Source of the DNA: Porphyromonadaceae bacterium UBA7555
Lineage (GTDB): Bacteria; Bacteroidota; Bacteroidia; Bacteroidales; Muribaculaceae
NCBI GenBank assembly: GCA_002478045.1
Contig: DLLT01000053.1
Location: forward strand, 1 to 64,000
Direction: 5' to 3'
DNA length: 64,000 nt
Positions 34,866 through 43,680 of this stretch are shown one piece after another. The translations under genes and the position numbers were made by a program. The notes under the pieces are model-generated. The model was not told the origin of the DNA, did no database searches, and was given only the letters and a program-made list of their open reading frames with translations. Each line of letters begins with the position of its first letter. Position 1 is the first letter of the stretch.

Positions 34866-35993
34866 ATGAAACTGCTCACCAAAATACTGACGATACTCAT
34901 GATGGTCTTCGCCGGAGCACTCAATGCCGCGGCCGCCCAAGAAGGCAGCCACGACAGCGAAGCGCTCAACCCCAAGGAAATCATCTTTGAGCACCTCGGC
35001 GACGCCTATGGGTGGGAAGTACCCTTCAACCACCACCATCGCATACCCCTACCCGTAATCGTGCAAGGCACAGACGGATGGCACATATTCTCCTCGGCTC
35101 GTGTCGCCAACGGCGCCACATACCAAGACGGCGATGCAACCTTCCGCATAGCCGGCAAAGACAGCCCCTATAAAGGCAAAGTCGTGCAAATCGTCAACGG
35201 CCAAGAAATCAAGCCACTCGACATATCCGTCACCAAAAACGTTATGGCACTTATACTGACCATCGTTCTGGTGGTCTCACTGATGCTATGGCTACGCTCG
35301 TGGTATCGTCGCAACCCCAATAAAGCACCCCGTCGCGGCCTCGGCGCCATTGAAGCGCTCGTTATGTTCATATACGACAGCGTCATCAAAAGCACACTCA
35401 AAGACCGCGCCGCACGATTTGCCCCATACCTGCTCACAGTATTCTTCTTCATACTACTGATGAACCTGCTGGGGCTTATAGTAATCTTCCCCGGCGGTGC
35501 CAACCTCACCGGCAACATCGCCGTGACAATGGTACTGGCCACACTCACATTCCTGGTGACAAATATCTTCGGCACAAAACACTACTGGAAAGAAATCTTC
35601 TGGCCCGATGTGCCGCTGTGGCTCAAATGCCCGCTGCCCATTATGCCGCTGATCGAAATCTTTGGCATGTTCACCAAGCCCGCAGCACTGACCGTGCGTC
35701 TGTTTGCCAATATGATGGGCGGACACATGATAGTACTGGTACTGACGCTGCTGATATTCATATTCTCGGCAGTCAACCCCATAGCCGGCGGAGCAACAAC
35801 CGTGGTATCAGTCGCATTCTCGGTATTTATGCTACTGATAGACGTTCTGGTAAGCTTCATCCAAGCATACGTCTTCACAATGCTCTCCACCATATTCATA
35901 TCCTTGGCACAGGAACGCGGACACGATGAAGCACACGCACATCAGCCGGCAGACACAGCCTCAGTGACCCCCGCCACCGTCGCACAAAACTGA
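34866..35993 (+). CDS. atpB: ATP synthase Fo subunit a
   Basis: 375 aa from the ATG at 34866; an earlier in-frame start would overlap atpC. It opens with a signal-like segment (MKLLTKILTILMMVFAGALN) and an approximately 120-residue periplasmic extension of the Bacteroidetes type, followed by the usual helices. The essential Arg lies in ALTVRLFANMMGGHM. No atpI gene is seen in the 56-bp gap between atpC and atpB. Confidence 0.95.
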   Translation: MKLLTKILTILMMVFAGALNAAAAQEGSHDSEALNPKEIIFEHLGDAYGWEVPFNHHHRIPLPVIVQGTDGWHIFSSARVANGATYQDGDATFRIAGKDSPYKGKVVQIVNGQEIKPLDISVTKNVMALILTIVLVVSLMLWLRSWYRRNPNKAPRRGLGAIEALVMFIYDSVIKSTLKDRAARFAPYLLTVFFFILLMNLLGLIVIFPGGANLTGNIAVTMVLATLTFLVTNIFGTKHYWKEIFWPDVPLWLKCPLPIMPLIEIFGMFTKPAALTVRLFANMMGGHMIVLVLTLLIFIFSAVNPIAGGATTVVSVAFSVFMLLIDVLVSFIQAYVFTMLSTIFISLAQERGHDEAHAHQPADTASVTPATVAQN

Positions 35994-36064
35994 CATCGGC
36001 ACAAAAAGACACTTACAAGAAATAACAAAAAAAATACAATAACCACTTCAAAAAACACAAAACT

Positions 36065-36304
36065 ATGTTTGGAATATTAGCAGCAGAAGCCCTCGTAGGA
36101 CTCGGAGCAAGTATCGGAGCAGCAATCGCCGCCATCGGCGCAGGTATCGGCATCGGCAAAATCGGCGCCGCAGCTATGGAAGCCATCGCCCGTCAGCCCG
36201 AATCAGCCGGCGACATCCGCTCGAACATGATCGTCATCGCAGCCCTCGTCGAAGGTGTAGCACTCTTCGCCGTCATCGTCTGCGTACTTGCTTTGTTCGT
36301 CTAA
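36065..36304 (+). CDS. atpE: ATP synthase Fo subunit c
   Basis: 79-aa two-helix hairpin that forms the rotor ring. The ARQPE loop and the ion-carrying Glu (AALVEGVALF) are clear. By alignment with Na+-type rings, the Gln of helix 1 is replaced by Ile and the Ser after the Glu by Gly, so it reads as a proton-type ring. Coupling ion is inference. Confidence 0.95.
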   Translation: MFGILAAEALVGLGASIGAAIAAIGAGIGIGKIGAAAMEAIARQPESAGDIRSNMIVIAALVEGVALFAVIVCVLALFV

Positions 36305-36450
36305 GCATCATCCACGCCGCAGAAGGCAGTCACACGGAAGCGCCGGCACCCAAGCCGTGTCGGCGCCCCCGAAAGTGACACCCCGACATTCGCGGCCAAC
36401 CATCACAAAAAAACAACACTCGACTACAACACCACGCCTAAACTACCGTT

Positions 36451-36948
36451 ATGGAACTATTTACCCCAGACTTCGGCCTCGTCTTTTGGATGTTCGTAGG
36501 ATTTGCCATACTTTTCCTAATCCTATGGAAATTTGCATGGCCCACGATACTGAAAAGCGTTGACGAACGCGCCGACCTCATCAACAAGGGTGTGGAATAT
36601 GCCCAAAACGCCAAAGAGCAACTGGACAACGCTCGCGCCGAGGCCGACAAATACATCACCCAAGCACGCACACAACAAGCCCAAATGCTCCGCGATGCCG
36701 ACAAGATGAAGACACAACTCATCGAAGAAGCGCGCGCCGCTGCCGCCAAAGAAGCACAGAAAGTGATGGATGCAGCCAAACTCTCCATAGAGCAACAGCA
36801 GAAAGAAGCCCAAAAACAACTGCGCAACCAAGTCAGCGAAATCGCCCTCGAAATCGCCGGCAAAGTCGTCAAAGAAAATATGGCAGACCAAGCGGCGCAG
36901 TCACGACTTGTCAATACATACCTCGACCAAATCGAGAACAACAACTGA
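36451..36948 (+). CDS. atpF: ATP synthase Fo subunit b
   Basis: 165 aa: one N-terminal membrane helix (GLVFWMFVGFAILFLILWKF) followed by a long charged coiled coil (QNAKEQLDNARAEADKYI onwards) that forms the stator stalk. Normal length. The 146 bp before it contain no recognised gene. Confidence 0.94.
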   Translation: MELFTPDFGLVFWMFVGFAILFLILWKFAWPTILKSVDERADLINKGVEYAQNAKEQLDNARAEADKYITQARTQQAQMLRDADKMKTQLIEEARAAAAKEAQKVMDAAKLSIEQQQKEAQKQLRNQVSEIALEIAGKVVKENMADQAAQSRLVNTYLDQIENNN

Positions 36949-37012
36949 TAAACACGCGCACCCGTCTCACCCCAATCGCGAGCCGAAAACCACAACCAAC
37001 CGATATACGACA

Positions 37013-37564
37013 ATGGATCAAGGACTACTGCCACGCCGCTACGCCAAAGCACTCTACAAATACGCCGTAGAACGCGATGCCGCCGCACAGATGTACACCG
37101 CCATGGACACCCTCGCCGGAGCCTATGACGCCAACGCCTCACTGCAAGCGACAATCGCCAATCCCTTTGTCGACAACGGCCAAAAAGCCACGATATTGGC
37201 TACGGCCGCACACACCCAGAGCATGGGCAAAGCCGCAGAAACTTTCGACGACTTCGTCAAGCTCCTCGGACGACATCGCCGCATGGACATCATGCGCGAG
37301 ACAGCGCTCGCATACCTGGCAATATACCGCCGGGAACACAACATATACAAAGTACACATCACCTCGGCAGCCACACTGGCCGACAATGACCGCAATCGCA
37401 TACAAGCTATGGTCGAAAAGCACCTCCAAGGCGGCACCGCACAGTACTCATATAGCACCGATCCGTCTCTCATCGGCGGATTTACAGTCACCCTGGAGTC
37501 GCAACTCCTTGATGCATCGGTGCGCAACGAACTTCAACAACTGCGCCAACGCCTGATACAATGA
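37013..37564 (+). CDS. atpH: ATP synthase F1 subunit delta
   Basis: 183 aa from the ATG at 37013 (MDQGLLPRRYAKALYKYAVE). The longer upstream reading overlaps atpF and lacks family similarity. The C-terminal part (PSLIGGFTVTLESQLLDASV) is the conserved delta/OSCP signature. Joins stalk b to the F1 head. Confidence 0.94.
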   Translation: MDQGLLPRRYAKALYKYAVERDAAAQMYTAMDTLAGAYDANASLQATIANPFVDNGQKATILATAAHTQSMGKAAETFDDFVKLLGRHRRMDIMRETALAYLAIYRREHNIYKVHITSAATLADNDRNRIQAMVEKHLQGGTAQYSYSTDPSLIGGFTVTLESQLLDASVRNELQQLRQRLIQ

Positions 37565-37619
37565 CGGCGCGGCACAATACCAGCAACAACACCCTAACAA
37601 GACACATCCACCCACGACA

Positions 37620-39191
37620 ATGATAAACCCCAGCGAAATATCCGAAGTACTCAAGCAAGAGCTTGAAAACGTCAATTCGCACGTCGCCTTCGAAGAAGTC
37701 GGCAAAGTGCTCGACGTAGGCGACGGCGTGGCACACGTCTACGGACTGGACAACGTCCGTGCCAACGAACTCGTCGAATTTGAAAACGGCGTCAAAGGCG
37801 TCGCCCTCAACCTCGAAGAATCCAACGTCGGCGTCATCTTGATGAACAACGTCAACACCGTTGCCGAAGGCATGAACGTCCGCCGTACCGGACACATCGC
37901 CTCCATCGCCGTCGGCGAAGGACTCTTCGGACGCGTCATCAACGTCTTGGGCGAACCCATAGACGGCCGCGGCCCCATAGCCGGCCAACTCATCGAAATG
38001 CCCCTGGAACGCAAAGCGCCGGGCGTAATTTACCGCCAGCCCGTAAACCAGCCCCTGCAAACCGGCATAAAAGCAGTCGATGCAATGGTCCCCATAGGCC
38101 GAGGCCAACGCGAGCTCATAATCGGCGACCGTCAGATAGGCAAAACAGCCATCGCAATTGACACCATCATCAACCAGCGCAAAAACTTCGAAGCCGGCAA
38201 ACCCGTATACTGCATATACGTAGCCATCGGCCAAAAAGCATCCTCCATAGCGGCCACAGTGGACACACTCCGCCGCAACGGAGCTCTGGACTATACCGTC
38301 GTTGTAGCCGCTACCGCCAGCGACTCGGCATCCATGCGCTACTACTCGCCATTTGCAGGTGTAGCCATAGGCGAATACATCCGCGACACCGGTCGCGACG
38401 CCCTCATCGTATACGACGACCTCTCCAAACAAGCCGTCGCATATCGCGAAATCTCACTTATTCTCAAACGTCCCTCAGGCCGCGAAGCATACCCCGGCGA
38501 CATCTTCTACCTACACTCCCGTCTGCTGGAACGCGCAGCCAAGATTATCGACAACCAGGCCGTAGCCGAGAAAATGAACGACCTCCCCGCCGCACTCAAG
38601 CCCATAGTCAAAGGCGGAGGCTCGCTCACCGCACTACCCATCATCGAAACTCAGGCAGGCGACGTATCGGCATACATCCCCACCAACGTCATCTCCATCA
38701 CCGATGGACAGATATTCCTCGAAACAGCGCTCTTCAACCGTGGTATACGCCCCGCCATCAACGTCGGCATCTCCGTGTCCCGTGTAGGCGGCAACGCCCA
38801 AATCAAGAGTATGAAAAAAGTGGCCGGTACACTAAAAATCGACCAGGCTCAGTTCCGAGAGCTCGAATCCTTCACCAAATTCGGCGGCGACATCGATGCA
38901 GTGACCGCTCGCGTCATCGACAAAGGTCGCAAAAACGAACGACTGCTCATCCAGCCACAATATCAGCCTTGGGCCGTCGAAGAACAAGTGGCCGTCATCT
39001 ACTGCGGCGTCAACGGCTTGCTCGAAAAAGTTCCCCTGGATCGCGTAGCAGACTTCGAAAAACAATACATCCAACAACTCCGTGCACAGTACCCCGAAGC
39101 GCTCAACGAGATTGCCGCAGGACGCATCGGCGATGAAGTCACAACCAAACTCACCGAAGTAGCCAACAACGTGGCCGCTCGATTTGCATAA
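37620..39191 (+). CDS. atpA: ATP synthase F1 subunit alpha
   Basis: 523-aa non-catalytic nucleotide-binding subunit. The P-loop reads GDRQIGKTA where most family members have GDRQTGKTA. Other markers are YCIYVAIGQKASSIA, RDALIVYDDLSKQAVAYREI and the C-terminal YPEALNEI. It follows atpH by 55 bp. Confidence 0.97.
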   Translation: MINPSEISEVLKQELENVNSHVAFEEVGKVLDVGDGVAHVYGLDNVRANELVEFENGVKGVALNLEESNVGVILMNNVNTVAEGMNVRRTGHIASIAVGEGLFGRVINVLGEPIDGRGPIAGQLIEMPLERKAPGVIYRQPVNQPLQTGIKAVDAMVPIGRGQRELIIGDRQIGKTAIAIDTIINQRKNFEAGKPVYCIYVAIGQKASSIAATVDTLRRNGALDYTVVVAATASDSASMRYYSPFAGVAIGEYIRDTGRDALIVYDDLSKQAVAYREISLILKRPSGREAYPGDIFYLHSRLLERAAKIIDNQAVAEKMNDLPAALKPIVKGGGSLTALPIIETQAGDVSAYIPTNVISITDGQIFLETALFNRGIRPAINVGISVSRVGGNAQIKSMKKVAGTLKIDQAQFRELESFTKFGGDIDAVTARVIDKGRKNERLLIQPQYQPWAVEEQVAVIYCGVNGLLEKVPLDRVADFEKQYIQQLRAQYPEALNEIAAGRIGDEVTTKLTEVANNVAARFA

Positions 39192-39253
39192 ACGACAGAC
39201 ACGACATAAAGTCTACCCCAACCCAACCAACGACAGAACGACAATAAAAAACA

Positions 39254-40147
39254 ATGGCAACACTACGCGAACTCAAAGGACGCATAGGCTCCGTAGCCTC
39301 CTCCGAGAAAATCACCGGAGCCATGAAGATGATATCCTCGGCCAAGATGCACAAAGCCGAAGGCGCACTGCGCCGCCTCGTGCCATTCCGCAGCCTCATC
39401 AACGACATCATCGCCAACCTGTTGAGCTCGGATGCAACCTTTGCCTCGCCACTTGTGGCCGCACGACGCGTCCGGCATGCCACAGTCATCGTCTGGGGTA
39501 GCGATGACGGCCTATGCGGAGCCTATAACGCCAATATAGTCAAACAATTGACCGACTACATCACCAAGCTGCGCAAAGACCTTGAAGCAACGGCAAGCAT
39601 CACCATCTCACCCATAGGCCGCAAAATGGTCAAGGCTTGTAAAGCCATAACCATCGAAGGAGTTACAGTGACCGACCCCCCCGAAAACATCACATCCAAA
39701 ACCAACGGGGTCGAAGTCGTAGCCTTTGCTCGCGACCTCCAGCAAAACTTTGCCTCCGGCCTTACCGACCGTATAGACATAGCTTACATGTCTTTCAAGA
39801 CCGCCGGGCGACAGCGCTTCACCGCCACACAATACCTGCCCGTACTCGAAAGCAGCCTGCGAGGCAACGACAACGTCTCGGCCAACGAATCCCGTCCATA
39901 TCTATTCGAGCCCGACGCCGCCGGCATATTCGACAGCGCACTGCCAATGTTCCTGATGGCGACTATGCAACAGGTATTTACCGAGAACCGTGCCTCCGAG
40001 CAGGCCGCACGCATTATGGCAATGCAAAGCGCCAACGACAACGCCAAGAAACTCCTCGAACAACTGCAATTGGAATACAATAAACTGCGTCAACAATCCA
40101 TCACAACCGAACTCCTTGACATCGTAGGAGGTCAGGCACGCGACTGA
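39254..40147 (+). CDS. atpG: ATP synthase F1 subunit gamma
   Basis: 297-aa central rotor. The N-terminal helix has the signature GRIGSVASSEKITGAMKMIS and the C-terminal helix is conserved (LQLEYNKLRQQSITTELLDI). It is the last gene of the inserted atp block. The 56-bp A/C-rich gap to nuoI shows neither a promoter box nor a hairpin. Confidence 0.95.
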   Translation: MATLRELKGRIGSVASSEKITGAMKMISSAKMHKAEGALRRLVPFRSLINDIIANLLSSDATFASPLVAARRVRHATVIVWGSDDGLCGAYNANIVKQLTDYITKLRKDLEATASITISPIGRKMVKACKAITIEGVTVTDPPENITSKTNGVEVVAFARDLQQNFASGLTDRIDIAYMSFKTAGRQRFTATQYLPVLESSLRGNDNVSANESRPYLFEPDAAGIFDSALPMFLMATMQQVFTENRASEQAARIMAMQSANDNAKKLLEQLQLEYNKLRQQSITTELLDIVGGQARD

Positions 40148-40203
40148 CGCACCACACCATAACGCAAAACAACAATACAAACCAAACATCAACCGACCGA
40201 TCA

Positions 40204-40839
40204 ATGGGTAGTATAAAAGAATACTTCACGTCATTAGGCTCCGGAGTGGCAAGCCTCGTAAAAGGTATGACCGTAACCGGCAAAGAATTCATCACGCCTA
40301 AGATTACAGAACGTTATCCCGAAAACCGCGAGACACATCACCCCGCGCCACGCTTCCGCGCCATACTCCAATTTGTGTATGACGACAAAGGCAACCATAA
40401 ATGTATAGCTTGCGGCACATGCGAACGCGTATGCCCCAACGGGACCATAACCATCACCACCAAGGAAATACCCGCACTTACCCCCACCGGCAAGAAAAAA
40501 GTTCTGGACAAATACACCTATGACCTGGGAAGCTGCACCTTCTGCCAACTCTGCGTCACCAACTGCCCCACACACGCCATCGAATTCACCAACGACTTCG
40601 AACAAGCCGTGTTCACCCGCAGCAAACTGGTCAAGACGCTCAACTACCTGCCCGAAAAAGAACAACCCGTGCCCACACCCGAGCAGATAGCCGAATACAA
40701 GGCCAAGATGCTCGAAGCCGCCAAAGCCAAGGCCGCTGCCGCCGCTAAAGCAAAAGCAGCAGCTGCCGCCAAAGCCGCCGAAGCCCCGGCCACCCCGGTG
40801 CAACCCGCCGCGCCCAAACCCACGCAAAACGAAAAATAA
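40204..40839 (+). CDS. nuoI: Complex I subunit I with Ala/Lys-rich tail
   Basis: 211 aa, with two 4Fe-4S clusters: C67, C70, C73, C77 (CIACGTCERVCP) and C111, C114, C117, C121 (CTFCQLCVTNCP). From about residue 165 the protein continues into an unusual tail of about 45 residues made almost only of Ala, Lys, Glu and Pro, which is not part of the usual fold. NuoI carries electrons towards NuoB. It is separated from nuoH by the whole atp operon. Confidence 0.95.
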   Translation: MGSIKEYFTSLGSGVASLVKGMTVTGKEFITPKITERYPENRETHHPAPRFRAILQFVYDDKGNHKCIACGTCERVCPNGTITITTKEIPALTPTGKKKVLDKYTYDLGSCTFCQLCVTNCPTHAIEFTNDFEQAVFTRSKLVKTLNYLPEKEQPVPTPEQIAEYKAKMLEAAKAKAAAAAKAKAAAAAKAAEAPATPVQPAAPKPTQNEK

Positions 40840-40848
40840 CACAATATA

Positions 40849-41361
40849 ATGGAATCATTAGGAAGTATCATCATGTATGTCATCATCGCCCTGTCGATGA
40901 TTGTATTCTCGGTACTGGCCGTGACCACGCGCAAAATACTGCGTGCTGCCACCTTCCTGCTCTTTACCCTCTTCAGCGCCGCCGCCCTGTATTTCCAGCT
41001 CGATTACGAGTTTCTCGGCGCGGTACAGATTGCGGTATATGCCGGCGGTATCGTGGTATTGTTTGTATTCTCAATACTATTGACAAGCAAACCCGGCCAC
41101 AATAGCGAGAAGCTCACCTCCAAGTCGCGCAAAGCCGGCCTGCTGGCAGCCTTGGCCACAGCCATCGTATGCGGTTACACTTTAGTGAGTCGCTGCACGC
41201 TCTTTGCCAAAGCGCCCGAGATGACCGACCCCACAATGGACCGTATCGGAACGGACATCCTCGGTTCCGGCCCCGGTCAATACCTGTTGCCCTTCGAAGC
41301 CGTCAGCATCCTGCTGCTGGCATGTATCATCGGCAGCGTAGTGATTGCACGTAAACGTTAA
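40849..41361 (+). CDS. nuoJ: Complex I subunit J
   Basis: 170-aa membrane subunit with five helices. The conserved helix-3 region QIAVYAGGIVVLFVFSILLT is clear. Spaced 9 bp from nuoI and 12 bp from nuoK. Confidence 0.95.
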   Translation: MESLGSIIMYVIIALSMIVFSVLAVTTRKILRAATFLLFTLFSAAALYFQLDYEFLGAVQIAVYAGGIVVLFVFSILLTSKPGHNSEKLTSKSRKAGLLAALATAIVCGYTLVSRCTLFAKAPEMTDPTMDRIGTDILGSGPGQYLLPFEAVSILLLACIIGSVVIARKR

Positions 41362-41373
41362 GCCACCACGACT

Positions 41374-41685
41374 ATGGAAATTACAGCAATATATTACCTG
41401 ATACCCAGCCTGATAATGTTCTGCGCCGGAATCTACGGATTTATCACCCGCAAGAACATGATAGCCATACTCATCTCGCTGGAACTGATGCTCAATGCCG
41501 TCGACGTCAACTTCGTCGTATTCAACCGCTACCTCTATCCCGGCGCACTCGAAGGCATGTTCTTCACGCTTTTCGCCATCGCCATAGCAGCGGCCGAAAC
41601 GGCTCTCGCCATCGCCATTATTATCAACATCCACCGTGCCACTCATAACATCGATGTGCGCACCCTTAACGAAATGAAATTCTAA
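41374..41685 (+). CDS. nuoK: Complex I subunit K
   Basis: 103-aa three-helix subunit. Conserved acidic residue in ILISLELMLNAVDVNFVVF and a second Glu in IAAAETALAIAIII, both part of the proton path. Eight bases before nuoL. Confidence 0.95.
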   Translation: MEITAIYYLIPSLIMFCAGIYGFITRKNMIAILISLELMLNAVDVNFVVFNRYLYPGALEGMFFTLFAIAIAAAETALAIAIIINIHRATHNIDVRTLNEMKF

Positions 41686-41693
41686 CAACAGTC

Positions 41694-43640
41694 ATGGATA
41701 TCACATTCCCGCTGCTCATTCTGTGCATACCCCTGTTCATGTTCCTGCTGCTGGGTATCGCCGGATACAAAATGAGCCACAAAATGGCAGGCATCTTAGG
41801 TACTGTCGGCATGGGTATTACAGCCATCCTGGGCTACACAGTAGCACTGACATACTTCTTCAGCGGCAACCCCGAATTCATCAACGAATCGGGCCAACGC
41901 CTCCAATACATCGTATTCAACTTCGACTGGCTGGCCTTCACCGATGATCTGGTGATACGCCTGGGCTTCTACCTTGACTCGATTTCGGCAATGATGCTCA
42001 TCGTCATCACCACCGTATCGTTTATGGTACACCTCTACAGCCTCGGATATATGCACGGCGAACGCGGTTTCCAGCGCTACTACGCATTCCTATCGCTGTT
42101 CAGCTTTTCGATGCTCGGCCTGGTAGTCGCCACCAACATTTTCCAGATGTACATCTTCTGGGAACTTGTAGGCGTCTCTTCATACCTCCTCATCGGATTC
42201 TACTATACACAACACGCAGCCGTCTCCGCATCCAAAAAAGCGTTCATTGTCACTCGTTTTGCCGACCTTGGATTCCTCATCGGTATCCTTGTCCTGTCGT
42301 TCTACAGCAAGACATTTGACTTCGCCGCCCTCACCACCAACCCGATGGAAGCCCTCGGCGGAGCTGCCGGCACCACCTTCCTCGGCGCTTCGGTACTCAC
42401 CTGGGGTCTGGTACTCATCTTCATCGGCGGTATGGGCAAATCGGCAATGATGCCCCTGCACATCTGGCTGCCCGACGCTATGGAAGGCCCCACCCCCGTA
42501 TCGGCACTGATCCACGCCGCCACCATGGTCGTCGCAGGCGTCTTTCTGGTAGCGCGCATGTTCCCGGTATACATCCTCGAAGCCTCAGCCACCACATTCG
42601 TAGCAATCATCGGTGCCGCCACAGCCTTTTATGCCGCAGTCGTAGCCTGCACACAGCTTGACATCAAACGCGTACTCGCCTTCTCCACCATATCCCAGAT
42701 AGCATTTATGATGGTAGCCCTCGGCGTTGCCGGTCTCGGTATGGGCGAGGTCAGCCACCACGGCCTCGGATACATGGCCTCGATGTTCCACCTATTCACG
42801 CACGCCATGTTCAAGGCCCTGCTCTTCCTCGGAGCCGGCGCACTGATACACGCAGTACACTCCAACGACTACACCGCCATGGGCGGTCTTCGCAAATATA
42901 TGCCCATCACCCACTGGACATTCCTTATCGGCTGTCTTGCCATAGCCGGTATACCTCCTTTCTCGGGCTTCTTCAGCAAGGACGAAATCCTTTCGGCCGC
43001 ATACGCATGGAGCCCCTGGATGGGCGTCTGGATGACCATGGTGGCCGCCCTCACGGCATTCTACATGTTCCGTCTGTACTACCTCATCTTCTGGTGGAAG
43101 AAACACGATACTTCTCACCACACCCCGCATGATGCACCTTGGACAATGTCCGTGCCACTGATATTCCTTGCCGCAGTATCTTGCGTCGCCGGATTTATCC
43201 CCTTCGGGCACTATGTCACCTGGGACAATATGCCTTACGACATCCACCTCGACCCGACCATAGCCATCACCAGTGTAGTTATCGCTATAGCCGCTATAGC
43301 ACTGGCCACGGTAATGTATCGCAAAGAAAACGCCATACCCGCTCGCCTGCGTGCAGTCATGCCGCACCTCTGGGAATGGGCTTTCCACCGCTTCTATTGG
43401 GACGAACTTTACATGTTCATCACCCACAAGATTATCTTCAATCTCATCTGCCGCCCCATAGCATGGTTTGACCGTCACATCATCGACGGAACCATGGACG
43501 CCCTTGCCAATATCACCAACAAGGCCTCCTTTGCCATCCGCGGCCTGCAGTCAGGTCAGATACAGGCATACGTTCGCGTATACCTTATAGGTGCCCTGCT
43601 GCTCGGAGTCATCACTATCATAGTTCTGTCTCTTGCCTAA
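41694..43640 (+). CDS. nuoL: Complex I subunit L (antiporter-like)
   Basis: 648 aa, the most distal of the antiporter-like proton channels. Markers: FYTLDS-like FYLDSISAMMLIVIT, FWELVGVSSYLLIGFYY with the key Glu, MPLHIWLPDAMEGPTPVSAL and IHAATMVVAGVFLVAR. The long C-terminal lateral helix region is present (DRHIIDGTMDALANITNKAS onwards). Length is normal for the family. Confidence 0.97.
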   Translation: MDITFPLLILCIPLFMFLLLGIAGYKMSHKMAGILGTVGMGITAILGYTVALTYFFSGNPEFINESGQRLQYIVFNFDWLAFTDDLVIRLGFYLDSISAMMLIVITTVSFMVHLYSLGYMHGERGFQRYYAFLSLFSFSMLGLVVATNIFQMYIFWELVGVSSYLLIGFYYTQHAAVSASKKAFIVTRFADLGFLIGILVLSFYSKTFDFAALTTNPMEALGGAAGTTFLGASVLTWGLVLIFIGGMGKSAMMPLHIWLPDAMEGPTPVSALIHAATMVVAGVFLVARMFPVYILEASATTFVAIIGAATAFYAAVVACTQLDIKRVLAFSTISQIAFMMVALGVAGLGMGEVSHHGLGYMASMFHLFTHAMFKALLFLGAGALIHAVHSNDYTAMGGLRKYMPITHWTFLIGCLAIAGIPPFSGFFSKDEILSAAYAWSPWMGVWMTMVAALTAFYMFRLYYLIFWWKKHDTSHHTPHDAPWTMSVPLIFLAAVSCVAGFIPFGHYVTWDNMPYDIHLDPTIAITSVVIAIAAIALATVMYRKENAIPARLRAVMPHLWEWAFHRFYWDELYMFITHKIIFNLICRPIAWFDRHIIDGTMDALANITNKASFAIRGLQSGQIQAYVRVYLIGALLLGVITIIVLSLA

Positions 43641-43680
43641 GCCCAATACAACGGTGTAAAATCTTAAAAACAACGCAACA

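Noticed and set aside
33029..40147. The atp block as an assembly artefact
   Set aside because: Both borders are gene-tight, same strand, with the same A/C-rich spacer style as inside the operons, and the nuo genes continue in the expected order. It is considered real here, though long reads should confirm it.
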